From Rhizobium sp. CC-YZS058 (GTDB lineage: Bacteria; Pseudomonadota; Alphaproteobacteria; Rhizobiales; Rhizobiaceae), in assembly GCF_034720595.1 (NCBI RefSeq), contig NZ_JAYESJ010000001.1, positions 1,204,001 to 1,268,000 on the forward strand: 64,000 bases of DNA, in the 5' to 3' direction. Below are positions 40,006 through 48,565 of the stretch, one piece after another. Both the position numbers and the translations under genes were made by a program. The stretch's first letter is position 1, and the number at the start of each line of letters is the position of its first letter. The notes beneath the pieces were generated by a model, which was not told the origin of the DNA, did not search any database, and saw nothing but the letters and a program-made list of their open reading frames with translations.

Positions 40006-42252
40006 TTAGAACTCTTCCCAGCTGTCGCCGGCGGGCTGTGCGGCGGCAGCCGCCCGGCCGGAGAAGGCACGGCCGATCTTGCCGACCAGCGTGCGCGCGG
40101 GGGATGCAGCGCGCACAACCGGGGCCTGGTTTTCCGCTTGCCGGACGAGCGTGGCGCTGGCGCCACCGAGGCGGAAATGGCTGACCATGTCCTTCAGCCG
40201 CGCCGCTTCGCTGGCGAGCGTCGCGCCGGCGGCATTGGTTTCTTCCACCATGGCGGCGTTCTGCTGGGTCACCTGGTCCATCTGGTTGACGGCGGTGTTG
40301 ACCTCCGACAGGCCGACCGACTGTTCGCGCGCCGAGGTGGCGATCGAATCCATGTGCTGGTTGATGGTGACGATGTAGCCTTCGATGGTCTTCAGCGCCT
40401 CGCCGGTCTGGCTGACGAGCTTGACGCCGTTCTGCACCTCGCCGGAGGAATTGCGGATCAGGTCCTTGATCTCCTTGGCGGCCTGGGCCGAGCGCTGGGC
40501 AAGCTCGCGCACCTCCTGGGCCACGACCGCAAAGCCCTTGCCGGCTTCGCCTGCGCGGGCGGCTTCCACACCGGCGTTGAGCGCGAGCAGGTTGGTCTGG
40601 AAGGCGATCTCGTCGATCACGCCGATGATCGAGGAGATCTGGTTGGAGGACTGCTCGATCTTGCTCATCGCATCGACGGCATTGGCGACGACGGCGCCGG
40701 ACTGGCGGGCGCTGTCATTGGCCTGGATGGCGACGGTGCGTGCTTCCTCGGCCCGCTTGGAGGAATTGGAGACATTGGCGGTGATCTCGTCGAGCGCGGC
40801 GGCGGTTTCTTCCAGCGAGGCCGCCTGCTGCTCGGTGCGCTTCGACAGATCGTCGGCACTGCGGCTGATCTCGCGCGAGCCGCCGTCGATCGAGCTGGTG
40901 GCGTCCGACACTGCCGCCAGCGTCGTGCGCAGCTGGTCCACCGCCTGGTTGAAGTCGGCGCGCAGGCTTTCGAAATCCGCATGGAAGGTTTCGGTGATCT
41001 GGAAGGCGAGATCGCCGGCCGAAAGGTGCTTCAGCCCGTTGGCGAGGCCGCCTGTCGCCTGCGCCATGGCCTCGGTGCGCTCCCGCTCGATCTCCTGACT
41101 GCGCCGACGCTCCTCGTCGCTTGCCGCACGGTGGCGCTCGGCCTCGGTTTCGAGCGCGCGCGCCTTGAGGCCATTCTCCTTGAACACCTGCACGGCACGC
41201 GCCATGGCGCCCACCTCGTCGGCCCGCTTGTCGCCCGAGACCTCGGCTGACAGGTCGCCGCCGGCGAGCTGCGTCATGGTCTCGGTCATCCGGGCCAGCA
41301 CCGAGGCAAGCGCGCGGGCGAAGACGAAGAAGCCGATCAGCGAAAGCAGCGAGACCGCCACCGTGCTGGCAATGGTGATGAACACGGCTTCCTGTGCCTC
41401 ATCGATGACGGCCGTCACGTCCGAAGCCACTTCCATCACGCCGATGATGCTGCCGGAAAAATTCTTCAGCGGCTGGGCATCGATGACGAAGTGCCGGTCG
41501 CCGAGCGTCAGGTCGCGGCGCAGCGGCGTCCCCTCGAAGACAGACTTCAACGCCGCCTCGTCGAGCAGGTCGCTGTCGATCGTTGCCGCCTGCTTGACGA
41601 ACTTGCCCTCCTGCAGGACGTGGATGACGATCTCCCCGCCGATCTGGCCGGCGATCGCCTTGAAATAATCATTGGTCAGCGCCGTGCCGGCGTCGATGAC
41701 GCCCACCACCGTGTCGCCGCGCTTGATCGGTGCGGAGGCAAACATGCTGACCGCGGTGCGGCCCGGCTCGATGCCGGCGACGAGGCTGCCGCTCTTCAGC
41801 GCGTCGACAATGGTCTTGCGCCGCGTTGTCATGTCGTCGCCGAACTTCTCCGGCGCGTGAATGCGCGCCACCGCCTCGCCCTTGGCGTTAACCGCCGTGA
41901 TCAAGGTGATGCCACCCTGCTTGACGATCGACGGCATGGCGGCTCCATAACGCGCGACGAGGGCGTCGCGGGCATTGCTCTCGATGAGCCCGGCCATGTC
42001 CGGTTCGCCGGCAAGCGCCAGCGCCAGGGCGGCCGTGCTGCGGCGCTGGCCGTCCATGTCTGTCTCGATCAAAGCCAGATCCGCCGCCGCCTCCCGGCTG
42101 ACCGTATCCGCCGTGGAGGCGGATTGCCGGTACCAGGCGATCGCGCCGATCGTCATCGAAGAAAACAAAACGGCGGCAAAGCCGTAAGCGGTGATCTTGA
42201 TCCAGAGTGGATGTTTTACGGTTGCGTTCGCCACGGACTGCCTGCTTGTCAT
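40006..42252 (-). CDS. Methyl-accepting chemotaxis protein with CheR/CheB tether
   Basis: The 748-residue receptor has a first membrane helix (about 18-38), a periplasmic Cache-like sensor domain (about 40-275, with SAPIKRGDTVVGVIDAGTAL and FSGSIIGVMEVASDV), a second membrane helix (FITIASTVAVSLLSLIGFFVFA region), HAMP and a full signalling domain. The hairpin tip motif EIAFQTNLLALNAGVEAARAG is intact. The C-terminus is GDSWEEF, a pentapeptide tether of the NWETF type that recruits CheR and CheB. ATG 42252 was chosen over 42282. Its last 300 residues are almost identical to those of the receptor at 55952. Ligand unknown. Confidence 0.93.
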   Translation of the reverse strand: MTSRQSVANATVKHPLWIKITAYGFAAVLFSSMTIGAIAWYRQSASTADTVSREAAADLALIETDMDGQRRSTAALALALAGEPDMAGLIESNARDALVARYGAAMPSIVKQGGITLITAVNAKGEAVARIHAPEKFGDDMTTRRKTIVDALKSGSLVAGIEPGRTAVSMFASAPIKRGDTVVGVIDAGTALTNDYFKAIAGQIGGEIVIHVLQEGKFVKQAATIDSDLLDEAALKSVFEGTPLRRDLTLGDRHFVIDAQPLKNFSGSIIGVMEVASDVTAVIDEAQEAVFITIASTVAVSLLSLIGFFVFARALASVLARMTETMTQLAGGDLSAEVSGDKRADEVGAMARAVQVFKENGLKARALETEAERHRAASDEERRRSQEIERERTEAMAQATGGLANGLKHLSAGDLAFQITETFHADFESLRADFNQAVDQLRTTLAAVSDATSSIDGGSREISRSADDLSKRTEQQAASLEETAAALDEITANVSNSSKRAEEARTVAIQANDSARQSGAVVANAVDAMSKIEQSSNQISSIIGVIDEIAFQTNLLALNAGVEAARAGEAGKGFAVVAQEVRELAQRSAQAAKEIKDLIRNSSGEVQNGVKLVSQTGEALKTIEGYIVTINQHMDSIATSAREQSVGLSEVNTAVNQMDQVTQQNAAMVEETNAAGATLASEAARLKDMVSHFRLGGASATLVRQAENQAPVVRAASPARTLVGKIGRAFSGRAAAAAQPAGDSWEEF

Positions 42253-42447
42253 CAAGGAAAGTCCGTAAGTTGAATAAAACATTTGAAGATCGGGTTAAGC
42301 AAAAACTACCTATTCTGCGCGATATCGGCGGCGAGAACCTGCCCTTGGAGGCTGCCTTTGCGCGCCTTACATCTTGAAGCGGTACCCGCAAGATACTCCG
42401 CATCGAACAAAGCATCGGCGCAAGCATGATGCGTGCAAGCGTTTCAA

Positions 42448-43389
42448 TTACAGATGTTTTTCCTTGCCCCCGCACATCGGCTCGGCAAGCATTGCGCGTG
42501 TGGCGGGTTGGTCGAACAGGTCGATCAGCCAGTCCAGGAACACCCGAAGCCGGGGTGCGAGATGACGGTTTTGGGGGTAGAGGGCCCAGACCGGGACCGG
42601 TGGCGGGGCGAAGGCCTCGAGGATCGGCACCAGGTCGCCGGCCGCGATCGGCGCCCGCACGCGGTAGCGCGGCACCTGGAAGAGGCCGAAGCCTGCCAGG
42701 CCGGCTGCCGTATAGAGCTCCGCCCCGCGCACCAGCACGTCATGCGGCAGCGCCACCTCCTTGACCCGTCCGTCGATCGTAAAATCGAGCGGATAGGCGC
42801 GGCCGGTGGCGGCGGCGGAATAGCCGACCATGCGGTGGCCGGGCAGATCGTCCGGCGTTTGCGGCGTGCCCTGCCGCTGCAGATAATCGGGGCTGGCGAG
42901 CGTTGCCTGGGGCAGGAGCGCGATGCGCCGCCCGATGAGCGAGGGCACGGCCGGGTCTCCCGCACGAACCACGCAGTCCACACCCTCCGCAACCAGATCG
43001 ACCAGCCGGTCGCCCTCGCTCAAGGACAGGGCGATCCCGGGGTAGCGGCGGACGAAGTCCGGCAAGGCGGGGAGGATGAAGAAGCGGGCGATCGTGCCCT
43101 GCAGGTCGACGCGCAGCGGGCCCTGCGGCGCGCTTTGGCGAAACGCCGTTTCGATCTCCTCGAGATCGGCCAGGAGGCGCAGGCAGCGGTCGCGGTAGAA
43201 GAGGCCGTCCAGCGTCGGCCGCACGGCGCGCGTCGTGCGCTCCAGCAAGCGCACGCCGAGGTCACGCTCCAGCCTCTGGATGGCGTGGGTGGCGGTCGGG
43301 CGGGGGATTTGCAGGTCGCGCGCCGCCTGCGCGAAGCTGCCGCGCTCCACGATCCGCACGAAAAGCCGCATGATGTCCAGTCGATCCAT
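42448..43389 (-). CDS. LysR-family transcription regulator
   Basis: The 313-residue protein starts MDRLDIMRLFVRIVERGSFAQAARDLQI, cited as the helix-turn-helix (residues 1-60, with PTATHAIQRLERDLGVRLLERTTRAVRPT). The effector half contains GPLRVDLQGTIARFFILPALPDFVRRYPG and the CVVRAGDP segment typical of the subgroup near CrgA/DmlR. It is divergent from an SDR gene (229 bases between), which it probably regulates. Confidence 0.92.
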   Translation of the reverse strand: MDRLDIMRLFVRIVERGSFAQAARDLQIPRPTATHAIQRLERDLGVRLLERTTRAVRPTLDGLFYRDRCLRLLADLEEIETAFRQSAPQGPLRVDLQGTIARFFILPALPDFVRRYPGIALSLSEGDRLVDLVAEGVDCVVRAGDPAVPSLIGRRIALLPQATLASPDYLQRQGTPQTPDDLPGHRMVGYSAAATGRAYPLDFTIDGRVKEVALPHDVLVRGAELYTAAGLAGFGLFQVPRYRVRAPIAAGDLVPILEAFAPPPVPVWALYPQNRHLAPRLRVFLDWLIDLFDQPATRAMLAEPMCGGKEKHL

Positions 43390-43617
43390 GCGGGGTGGTT
43401 TAGGCGATTGTTGCCGATTTTGAAATGATGAAGTTGCACTGCCGCAGCTACCGGGTCTTTGCGCAAACAATTAGGTTCAGAAGGCAGGGCGGTTGATCCT
43501 CCTTTCCGGATGGGCCGGCTTTTCCTGGCCGAATGGGAGGGGAAAGGGCCACAGATCCGCTCCTGCAATCCGGCTGGTCCGCACGGTCAGTCGGGCTAGG
43601 CAGAAGGAGAGACTGAA

Positions 43618-44358
43618 ATGAGCGAGATGGACAAGAAGGTTGCGATCGTCACCGGCGCATCACGCGGGATCGGCGCCGCCATTGCCAGGCGGCTTGCGGC
43701 CGATGGGCTGCGGGTGGTCGTCAACTATGCAGGCAGCGCCGAGGCGGCCGCCTTGGTGGTCGAGGAGATCGCGGCGGCTGGCGGCGAGGCGAGGGCGATC
43801 AAGGCCGATGTCAGCGACACGGCGGCCATGCGCGCTCTTTTTGATCAGGCGGAGACGGCCTTTGGCGGCGTCGACATGCTGATCAACAATGCCGGCATCC
43901 TGTCGCTGGCCCCGCTGTCGGAAATGACGGATGATGCCTTCGACCGGATGGTGTCGATCAACCTCAAGGGCACATTCAACGGACTGCGCGAAGCGGCCAA
44001 GCGTCTTCGCAATGATGGCAGGATCGTCAACTTCTCGAGCAGCGTCGTCGGTCTCTATCCGCCGACCTATGGTGTCTATGCGGCCACCAAGGCGGCCGTC
44101 GAGGCCATGACCCATGTGCTCGTCAAGGAACTCGGGCCCCGTCGGATCACCGTCAACACGGTCGCTCCCGGCCCGGTCGCCACCGAGCTGTTCTTCAACG
44201 GCAAGGACGAAGCGACGCTCAACCGCCTGCGCAGCATGATCCCGCTCGGCCGCTTCGGCGAAGTGGACGATATTGCGCGTGTTGTCTCCGCCCTTGTCGG
44301 GCCGGATGGCGGCTGGATCAACGGGCAGACCATCCGCGTCAATGGCGGCGCCATCTGA
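43618..44358 (+). CDS. Short-chain dehydrogenase/reductase
   Basis: The 246-residue protein is a classical SDR: cofactor motif TGASRGIGAAIA (about residues 13-24), NNAG at about 90, catalytic Ser in NFSSSVVG, and YAATK (Tyr154/Lys158). The C-terminal GPDGGWINGQTIRVNGG is the family ending. Length and motifs are close to 3-oxoacyl-ACP reductase-type enzymes, but the real substrate is unknown. GAAGGAGAG precedes the ATG. It is followed by a tautomerase gene and preceded by a divergent LysR regulator. Confidence 0.9.
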   Translation: MSEMDKKVAIVTGASRGIGAAIARRLAADGLRVVVNYAGSAEAAALVVEEIAAAGGEARAIKADVSDTAAMRALFDQAETAFGGVDMLINNAGILSLAPLSEMTDDAFDRMVSINLKGTFNGLREAAKRLRNDGRIVNFSSSVVGLYPPTYGVYAATKAAVEAMTHVLVKELGPRRITVNTVAPGPVATELFFNGKDEATLNRLRSMIPLGRFGEVDDIARVVSALVGPDGGWINGQTIRVNGGAI

Positions 44359-44448
44359 CACGGCCTCCGGGCGCCGGCACCGGCCGGCTCCCTCCATCTT
44401 CCACACAGGCTTCAACCCCAGATCCGGCGCGGCCGGAAAGGATTTCCC

Positions 44449-44661
44449 ATGCCCTTCGTCAATTTCAAACTGCCGGAAGGCGCGCTCAGCCGCGCGCAGA
44501 AGGAAGAGCTCGTCCACCGCACGACCGATATGATGGTCGGCTATTTCTCCGAGGCCGCCCGGCCGCACACCATGGTGCTGATCGAGGATATCGCCGATGG
44601 CGGCTATGCCCGGGCGGATGAGGTCTTCACCGTCCCCGACGCCTATCGCGCCCGCGACTGA
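44449..44661 (+). CDS. 4-oxalocrotonate tautomerase-family protein
   Basis: The 70-residue protein starts MPFVNFKLPEGALSRAQKEELV; Pro1 after Met removal is the catalytic base of the family. The rest (TDMMVGYFSEAARPHTMVLIEDIADGGYARAD, about 25-56) follows the beta-alpha-beta fold. AAAGGA precedes the ATG. It lies 90 bases after the SDR gene, likely in the same transcript. Confidence 0.85.
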   Translation: MPFVNFKLPEGALSRAQKEELVHRTTDMMVGYFSEAARPHTMVLIEDIADGGYARADEVFTVPDAYRARD

Positions 44662-44678
44662 GCGCCGCCCGGCCGCCG

Positions 44679-46448
44679 TCAGCCCTGCAGGGCGGCGGCA
44701 TCGAGCGGGCAGTCGATCTCGAACCGCAGGCCGCCGACATCGTAGAACAGCCGGGTCTCGCCCTGGAAATAGGCCTGCAGCGAGCGCTCGATCATTGTCG
44801 AGCCGAAACCGCGCCGGGCCGGCGGGCTGACCGGCGGCCCGCCGATCTCCTGCCAGACAAGGTGAAGCCGCGGTGCCGCCTCGCTCTCTTCGCTCACCGA
44901 CCAGTGCAGCGAAACATAGCCGCTCTCGGTCGAGAGGGCCCCGTATTTCGAGGCATTGGTGGCAAGCTCGTGCAGAGCGAGCGCAAAGGCAAGCGCGCCA
45001 TTGGCGCGAAGGGTCAGCGGCGGGCCGGACAGGCGGATCCGCTCGCCGATCGTTCCGTGATGGCCGAGCACGGACTGCACCATCGCCTCCAGCCCGGCAG
45101 ACGACCAGGAGCTGGCGGTCAGAACCGAGGTCGCTTCGCCGAGCGCCACCAGCCGAGCGGAGAGCGCACGGTTGGCGCTAGCCAGATCGTCCGCCTGGCG
45201 GAGTGTCTGCGAGGCGACCGACTGGACGACGGACAGCACGTTCTTCAGCCGGTGGCTGAGCTCGTCGTTCAAGAGTTTCTGCTGCGCTTCCATCCGTTTC
45301 TGGTCGCGATAATCCCGCGTAACCGTGCCATAGCCGATCAGCGATCCGTCGCTGGCGGTGACGGGGAAGAGCGTGCAGAGAACGGGGATCGCTTCGCCGG
45401 TCCCTGCATGTCGGAACAGGCGCTCGCCGGACCAGCTGCCCTCGGCGGCGACGCTGCCGAGCAGCGCCTCCTGCGACTGCCCGCCTTGCTCTGGAGCAAA
45501 GAAATCCTCGAGCCGGATCGTGCCGAACGCGCTTTTGTCGAGGCCGAGCAGCTGGAGCGCGGCGTCATTGAGGAAGAAGACGGTGCCGCCGGCATCGGCC
45601 AGGCCGATGAAGTCGGTCGTGGTTTCGACGATGCGGCTCAGCCTGCGGCGCTCCGCCTCGTCGGCCCGGGACAGCGTGATGTCACGCGAAACGGAGAGGA
45701 TCCGCTCCGCCCGTCCGTCCGGTCCGGGGATGGGCGTGACGGCCGCGTCCCACCAGCGCAGCGTGCCATCCAGGGTGGGCGCCTGACCGATGAAGTGGCT
45801 GGAGCCGCCATCGCGCGCCCGCGCCAGCGCGGCGCGCGCCTTGTCGTGCTCGGCCGTTCCCCAGAAATCCAGCCAGGGTCTGCCCACGACCAAAGCCGGA
45901 TCGTCGATCTGCATCGTCCGCAGGCCGCCCTCGGACATGAAGCGGATCGTGCCGTCCCGATCGACCACCTCGATGCAGTCGGTCGAGCTTGCCAGGATGC
46001 TGGCCAGAAAGCTTTCGCGCTCGCGCAGCGCCTCGTTCGTGCGGGCATGATCCTCGGCCAGCTTGGCATGGCGGGCGAAGGCGTTGCGCAGACCCGCCGA
46101 GACAATGCCCAGCACGAGTGTGATGACGAGGAAGAGCAGCGTGCCGCCCCATTGCGGCATGGTCATCCAGGTGGGATTGCTCGCCTGACCGAGCGTCAGG
46201 CTTGCGGTGATGACCGAAAGCAGGCTTGCGAAGATGGCGGCCTCCCGGCCGATCAGCAGCCCGGCCGCGACCACGGCCGGGATGAACAGCATCCAGGGCG
46301 CGACCGAGGTGACGAAATAGACCCGGATCACCGCGACGAGCGCCACCGCCACGACGATCGCCGCAAAGCCTTGAAGCGGCTTGACGGGATGCGCCAGCGA
46401 CCAGACGAGCAGCCGGTCGAGCCAGGCGGAGGATCGGTGTTGACGCAT
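44679..46448 (-). CDS. Membrane HWE-family sensor histidine kinase with PAS domains
   Basis: The 589-residue protein has four N-terminal hydrophobic helices (about 20-120, DUF4118/KdpD-like), two PAS domains (about 140-260 and 265-385, including DCIEVVDRDGTIRFMSEGG and DFIGLADAGGTVFFLND), and an HWE kinase core: DELSHRLKNVLSVVQSVASQTL with the phospho-accepting His, LALHELATNASKYGALS as the N box and GFGSTMIERSLQAYFQGE. HWE kinases are typical of Rhizobiales and usually act in the general stress or light/redox response. No response regulator is adjacent. Confidence 0.9.
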   Translation of the reverse strand: MRQHRSSAWLDRLLVWSLAHPVKPLQGFAAIVVAVALVAVIRVYFVTSVAPWMLFIPAVVAAGLLIGREAAIFASLLSVITASLTLGQASNPTWMTMPQWGGTLLFLVITLVLGIVSAGLRNAFARHAKLAEDHARTNEALRERESFLASILASSTDCIEVVDRDGTIRFMSEGGLRTMQIDDPALVVGRPWLDFWGTAEHDKARAALARARDGGSSHFIGQAPTLDGTLRWWDAAVTPIPGPDGRAERILSVSRDITLSRADEAERRRLSRIVETTTDFIGLADAGGTVFFLNDAALQLLGLDKSAFGTIRLEDFFAPEQGGQSQEALLGSVAAEGSWSGERLFRHAGTGEAIPVLCTLFPVTASDGSLIGYGTVTRDYRDQKRMEAQQKLLNDELSHRLKNVLSVVQSVASQTLRQADDLASANRALSARLVALGEATSVLTASSWSSAGLEAMVQSVLGHHGTIGERIRLSGPPLTLRANGALAFALALHELATNASKYGALSTESGYVSLHWSVSEESEAAPRLHLVWQEIGGPPVSPPARRGFGSTMIERSLQAYFQGETRLFYDVGGLRFEIDCPLDAAALQG

Positions 46449-46656
46449 TCAGTCCACATGCCTTTCACGCCTGAGGAGTGTGCAGCGTTCCCGAAAGGGA
46501 TTCGCACGCCGCCCATGATCACCGCGCGCGGAACAGGTAATCAACCCCTTACGCCTTGCGCCAGGCTGCCGCCGCTTCTGTAAGCATATCTGCAGGTTGT
46601 GAAGGAACGAGAGAAGGCGCTGCGGCGTTGTTAGCGGTCATCATAAGGACGTCATC

Positions 46657-47733
46657 ATGACCGGAACCGCTCCCATCCGCTTTTCACCCAGCCTCGAGAC
46701 CATCGATCCCGACGAGACGGAGGTCGTTGCCGGCCTGAACGAGGCCTTCGACACGATCCTTCAAAGAACGGCCGAGGACTACGGCCATGCCGTCCGCTCC
46801 GTTCATGCCAAATCCCACGGCATTCTGAAGGGGACGATGGAGGTGCATGACGGCCTGCCGCCCGAGCTGGCGCAAGGGCTCTTTGCGAAGCCCGGCCGCT
46901 ACACGGCCTTCCTGCGCATGTCGACCAATGCCGGCGATATCCTACCCGACACGATTTCCCTGCCACGCGGCCTGGCGATCAAGATCGTCGGGGTCGAAGG
47001 CGAGCGCCTTGCCGGTGCGCACGGCGTGTCGCAGGACTTCGTGATGGTGAACGGGCCGGTCTTTCAGGCCAAGACGGCCGACAAGTTCCTGAAGAACCTC
47101 AAGCTTCTCGCCAAGACGACCGACCGCATGGAAGGCACGAAGGTGGTGATGTCGAGCGTGCTGCGCGGCGTGAACACGGCGCTGGAAGCGGTCGGCCTGT
47201 CGAGCTCGGCGGTCCAGTCGCTCGGCGGCGCGCCGAATGTCGATCCCTTGGGCGAGACCTATTTCAGCGTCACACCCTTTCGCTATGGAGACCATGTCGC
47301 GAAGTTTCGCGTCAAGCCTGTTTCCCCGGACCTGACCCGGCGCACGGGAACGATCATCGATACCAGCGCCAGCGAGGATGCGATCCGCGAGACCGTGCAG
47401 GCCGAGATGCGCGACACGCAGGCGGTCTGGGAGTTCCAGGTCCAGCTCTGCCGGGACCTCGAAGCCCAGCCGATCGAGGATCCGACGGTGGAGTGGAAGG
47501 AGGAGGACGCCCCCTTCCTGACCGTCGCCACGCTCGCCGCGGCGCCCCAGGACAGCTGGAGCCCGGAGCAGGTGCAGAAAGTGAACGAGGAGATGCGCTT
47601 CAGCGTCTGGACCGGCCTTGCCGCCCACCAGCCCCTCGGCAACATCAATCGCGCCCGCCGCGAGCCCTATGAGCATTCCGCCGGTTTCCGCGCCCGGTTC
47701 AACGGCTGCCCGATCCTCGAGCCGCAAGGCTGA
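46657..47733 (+). CDS. Catalase-family haem protein (short form)
   Basis: The 358-residue protein belongs to the short catalase-like group: AVRSVHAKSHGILKGTMEVHDGLP has the distal His, TAFLRMSTNAGDILPDTISLPRGLAIKI follows, then DFVMVNGPVFQAKTADKFLKNL, and the C-terminal FSVWTGLAAHQPLGNINRARREPYEHSAGFR, which includes an Arg-rich segment near the proximal ligand. Such proteins are smaller than true catalases and may act as peroxidases. It is divergent from the HWE kinase with 208 bases between. Confidence 0.88.
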   Translation: MTGTAPIRFSPSLETIDPDETEVVAGLNEAFDTILQRTAEDYGHAVRSVHAKSHGILKGTMEVHDGLPPELAQGLFAKPGRYTAFLRMSTNAGDILPDTISLPRGLAIKIVGVEGERLAGAHGVSQDFVMVNGPVFQAKTADKFLKNLKLLAKTTDRMEGTKVVMSSVLRGVNTALEAVGLSSSAVQSLGGAPNVDPLGETYFSVTPFRYGDHVAKFRVKPVSPDLTRRTGTIIDTSASEDAIRETVQAEMRDTQAVWEFQVQLCRDLEAQPIEDPTVEWKEEDAPFLTVATLAAAPQDSWSPEQVQKVNEEMRFSVWTGLAAHQPLGNINRARREPYEHSAGFRARFNGCPILEPQG

Positions 47734-47762
47734 CGCGGCGGGACAGGCTTAAAACCCGACCG

Positions 47763-47800
47763 AAGGGGCACCGGCACCGGAGTGTGTTGGTGCCCCTTTT
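47763..47800 (+). terminator. Terminator after the catalase-family gene
   Basis: AAGGGGCACC (47763-47772) pairs with GGTGCCCCTT (47789-47798), followed by TTTT. The remaining 340 bases to the TadE-like gene are A/T-richer and hold no supported gene. Confidence 0.8.
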
Positions 47801-48142
47801 GGTTGATACCGTTCATTCTTTACTCTTGAAGCTGCATTTTCGCTCAATCTGGGCGATGGCGTCCGTTTGCCCGAGTGTTAGAAACAGACCGATCGTCTGC
47901 GCGTGGAACCAGTTCGGCAGCCGATCTGGCTCTACCCCAATTTTCCGGTTGACACGAAAAACCAATCGCTTGGTCAGCACTTTCTTTCGAAAGTAAGGAT
48001 TTCACCCCCTGTAACCCCCGGTAGAAGTGTTAATTTCCTACCTAATCCAAGGGATGCGCCGTTCATTTCTTGTTAAGTTGTGGAGTACAACTTTATAGCG
48101 CACCCGGTTGGTTTGGTGCCGAAAACAAATCCAGGTCTCGTG

Positions 48143-48565
48143 ATGATGTCTGTATCACGCTTACGTCGCCAGAACAGCGGCGGGGCTGCGGTTGAGTTCG
48201 CGCTCATTTGCCCGCTGTTCATACTCTGCCTCTTCAGCATGATCGCGTGGGGTTTCTACATCGCGACATGCCATTCTCTACAGGCCATGGCCTCCGATAC
48301 TGTCCGGGTGGCGGTGGCTGGACTTTCGGCCGAGGAGAGAAAGCTTCTGGCCCATGAATACATCAGCAGCGAAGCCAGCGGCTTCACGCTGGTCGATGGA
48401 CGCCGCTTGAACGTATCGGTTGAGGACGACAGGATCCGGCCGAACCAGTTCACCGTCACCCTGTCCTATGATGCAGGCGACCTGCCGATCTGGAACCTCC
48501 TCACTTTTGCGCTCCCGGACCACGTCATCGTCCGCACAGCTTCGATCCGGATCGGCGGTCTGTGA
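48143..48565 (+). CDS. TadE-like pseudopilin-family protein
   Basis: The 140-residue protein has the TadE signature: a basic start, GGAAVEFALICPLFILCLFSMIAWGFYI (about residues 11-38) with the conserved Glu in AAVEFAL inside the single membrane helix, and a soluble C-terminal domain. TadE-type proteins are processed like Flp pilins. It overlaps the TadG-like gene. No other tad genes (secretin, ATPase, CpaB) are in the window. Alternative starts lie at 48140 and 48146. Confidence 0.85.
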   Translation: MMSVSRLRRQNSGGAAVEFALICPLFILCLFSMIAWGFYIATCHSLQAMASDTVRVAVAGLSAEERKLLAHEYISSEASGFTLVDGRRLNVSVEDDRIRPNQFTVTLSYDAGDLPIWNLLTFALPDHVIVRTASIRIGGL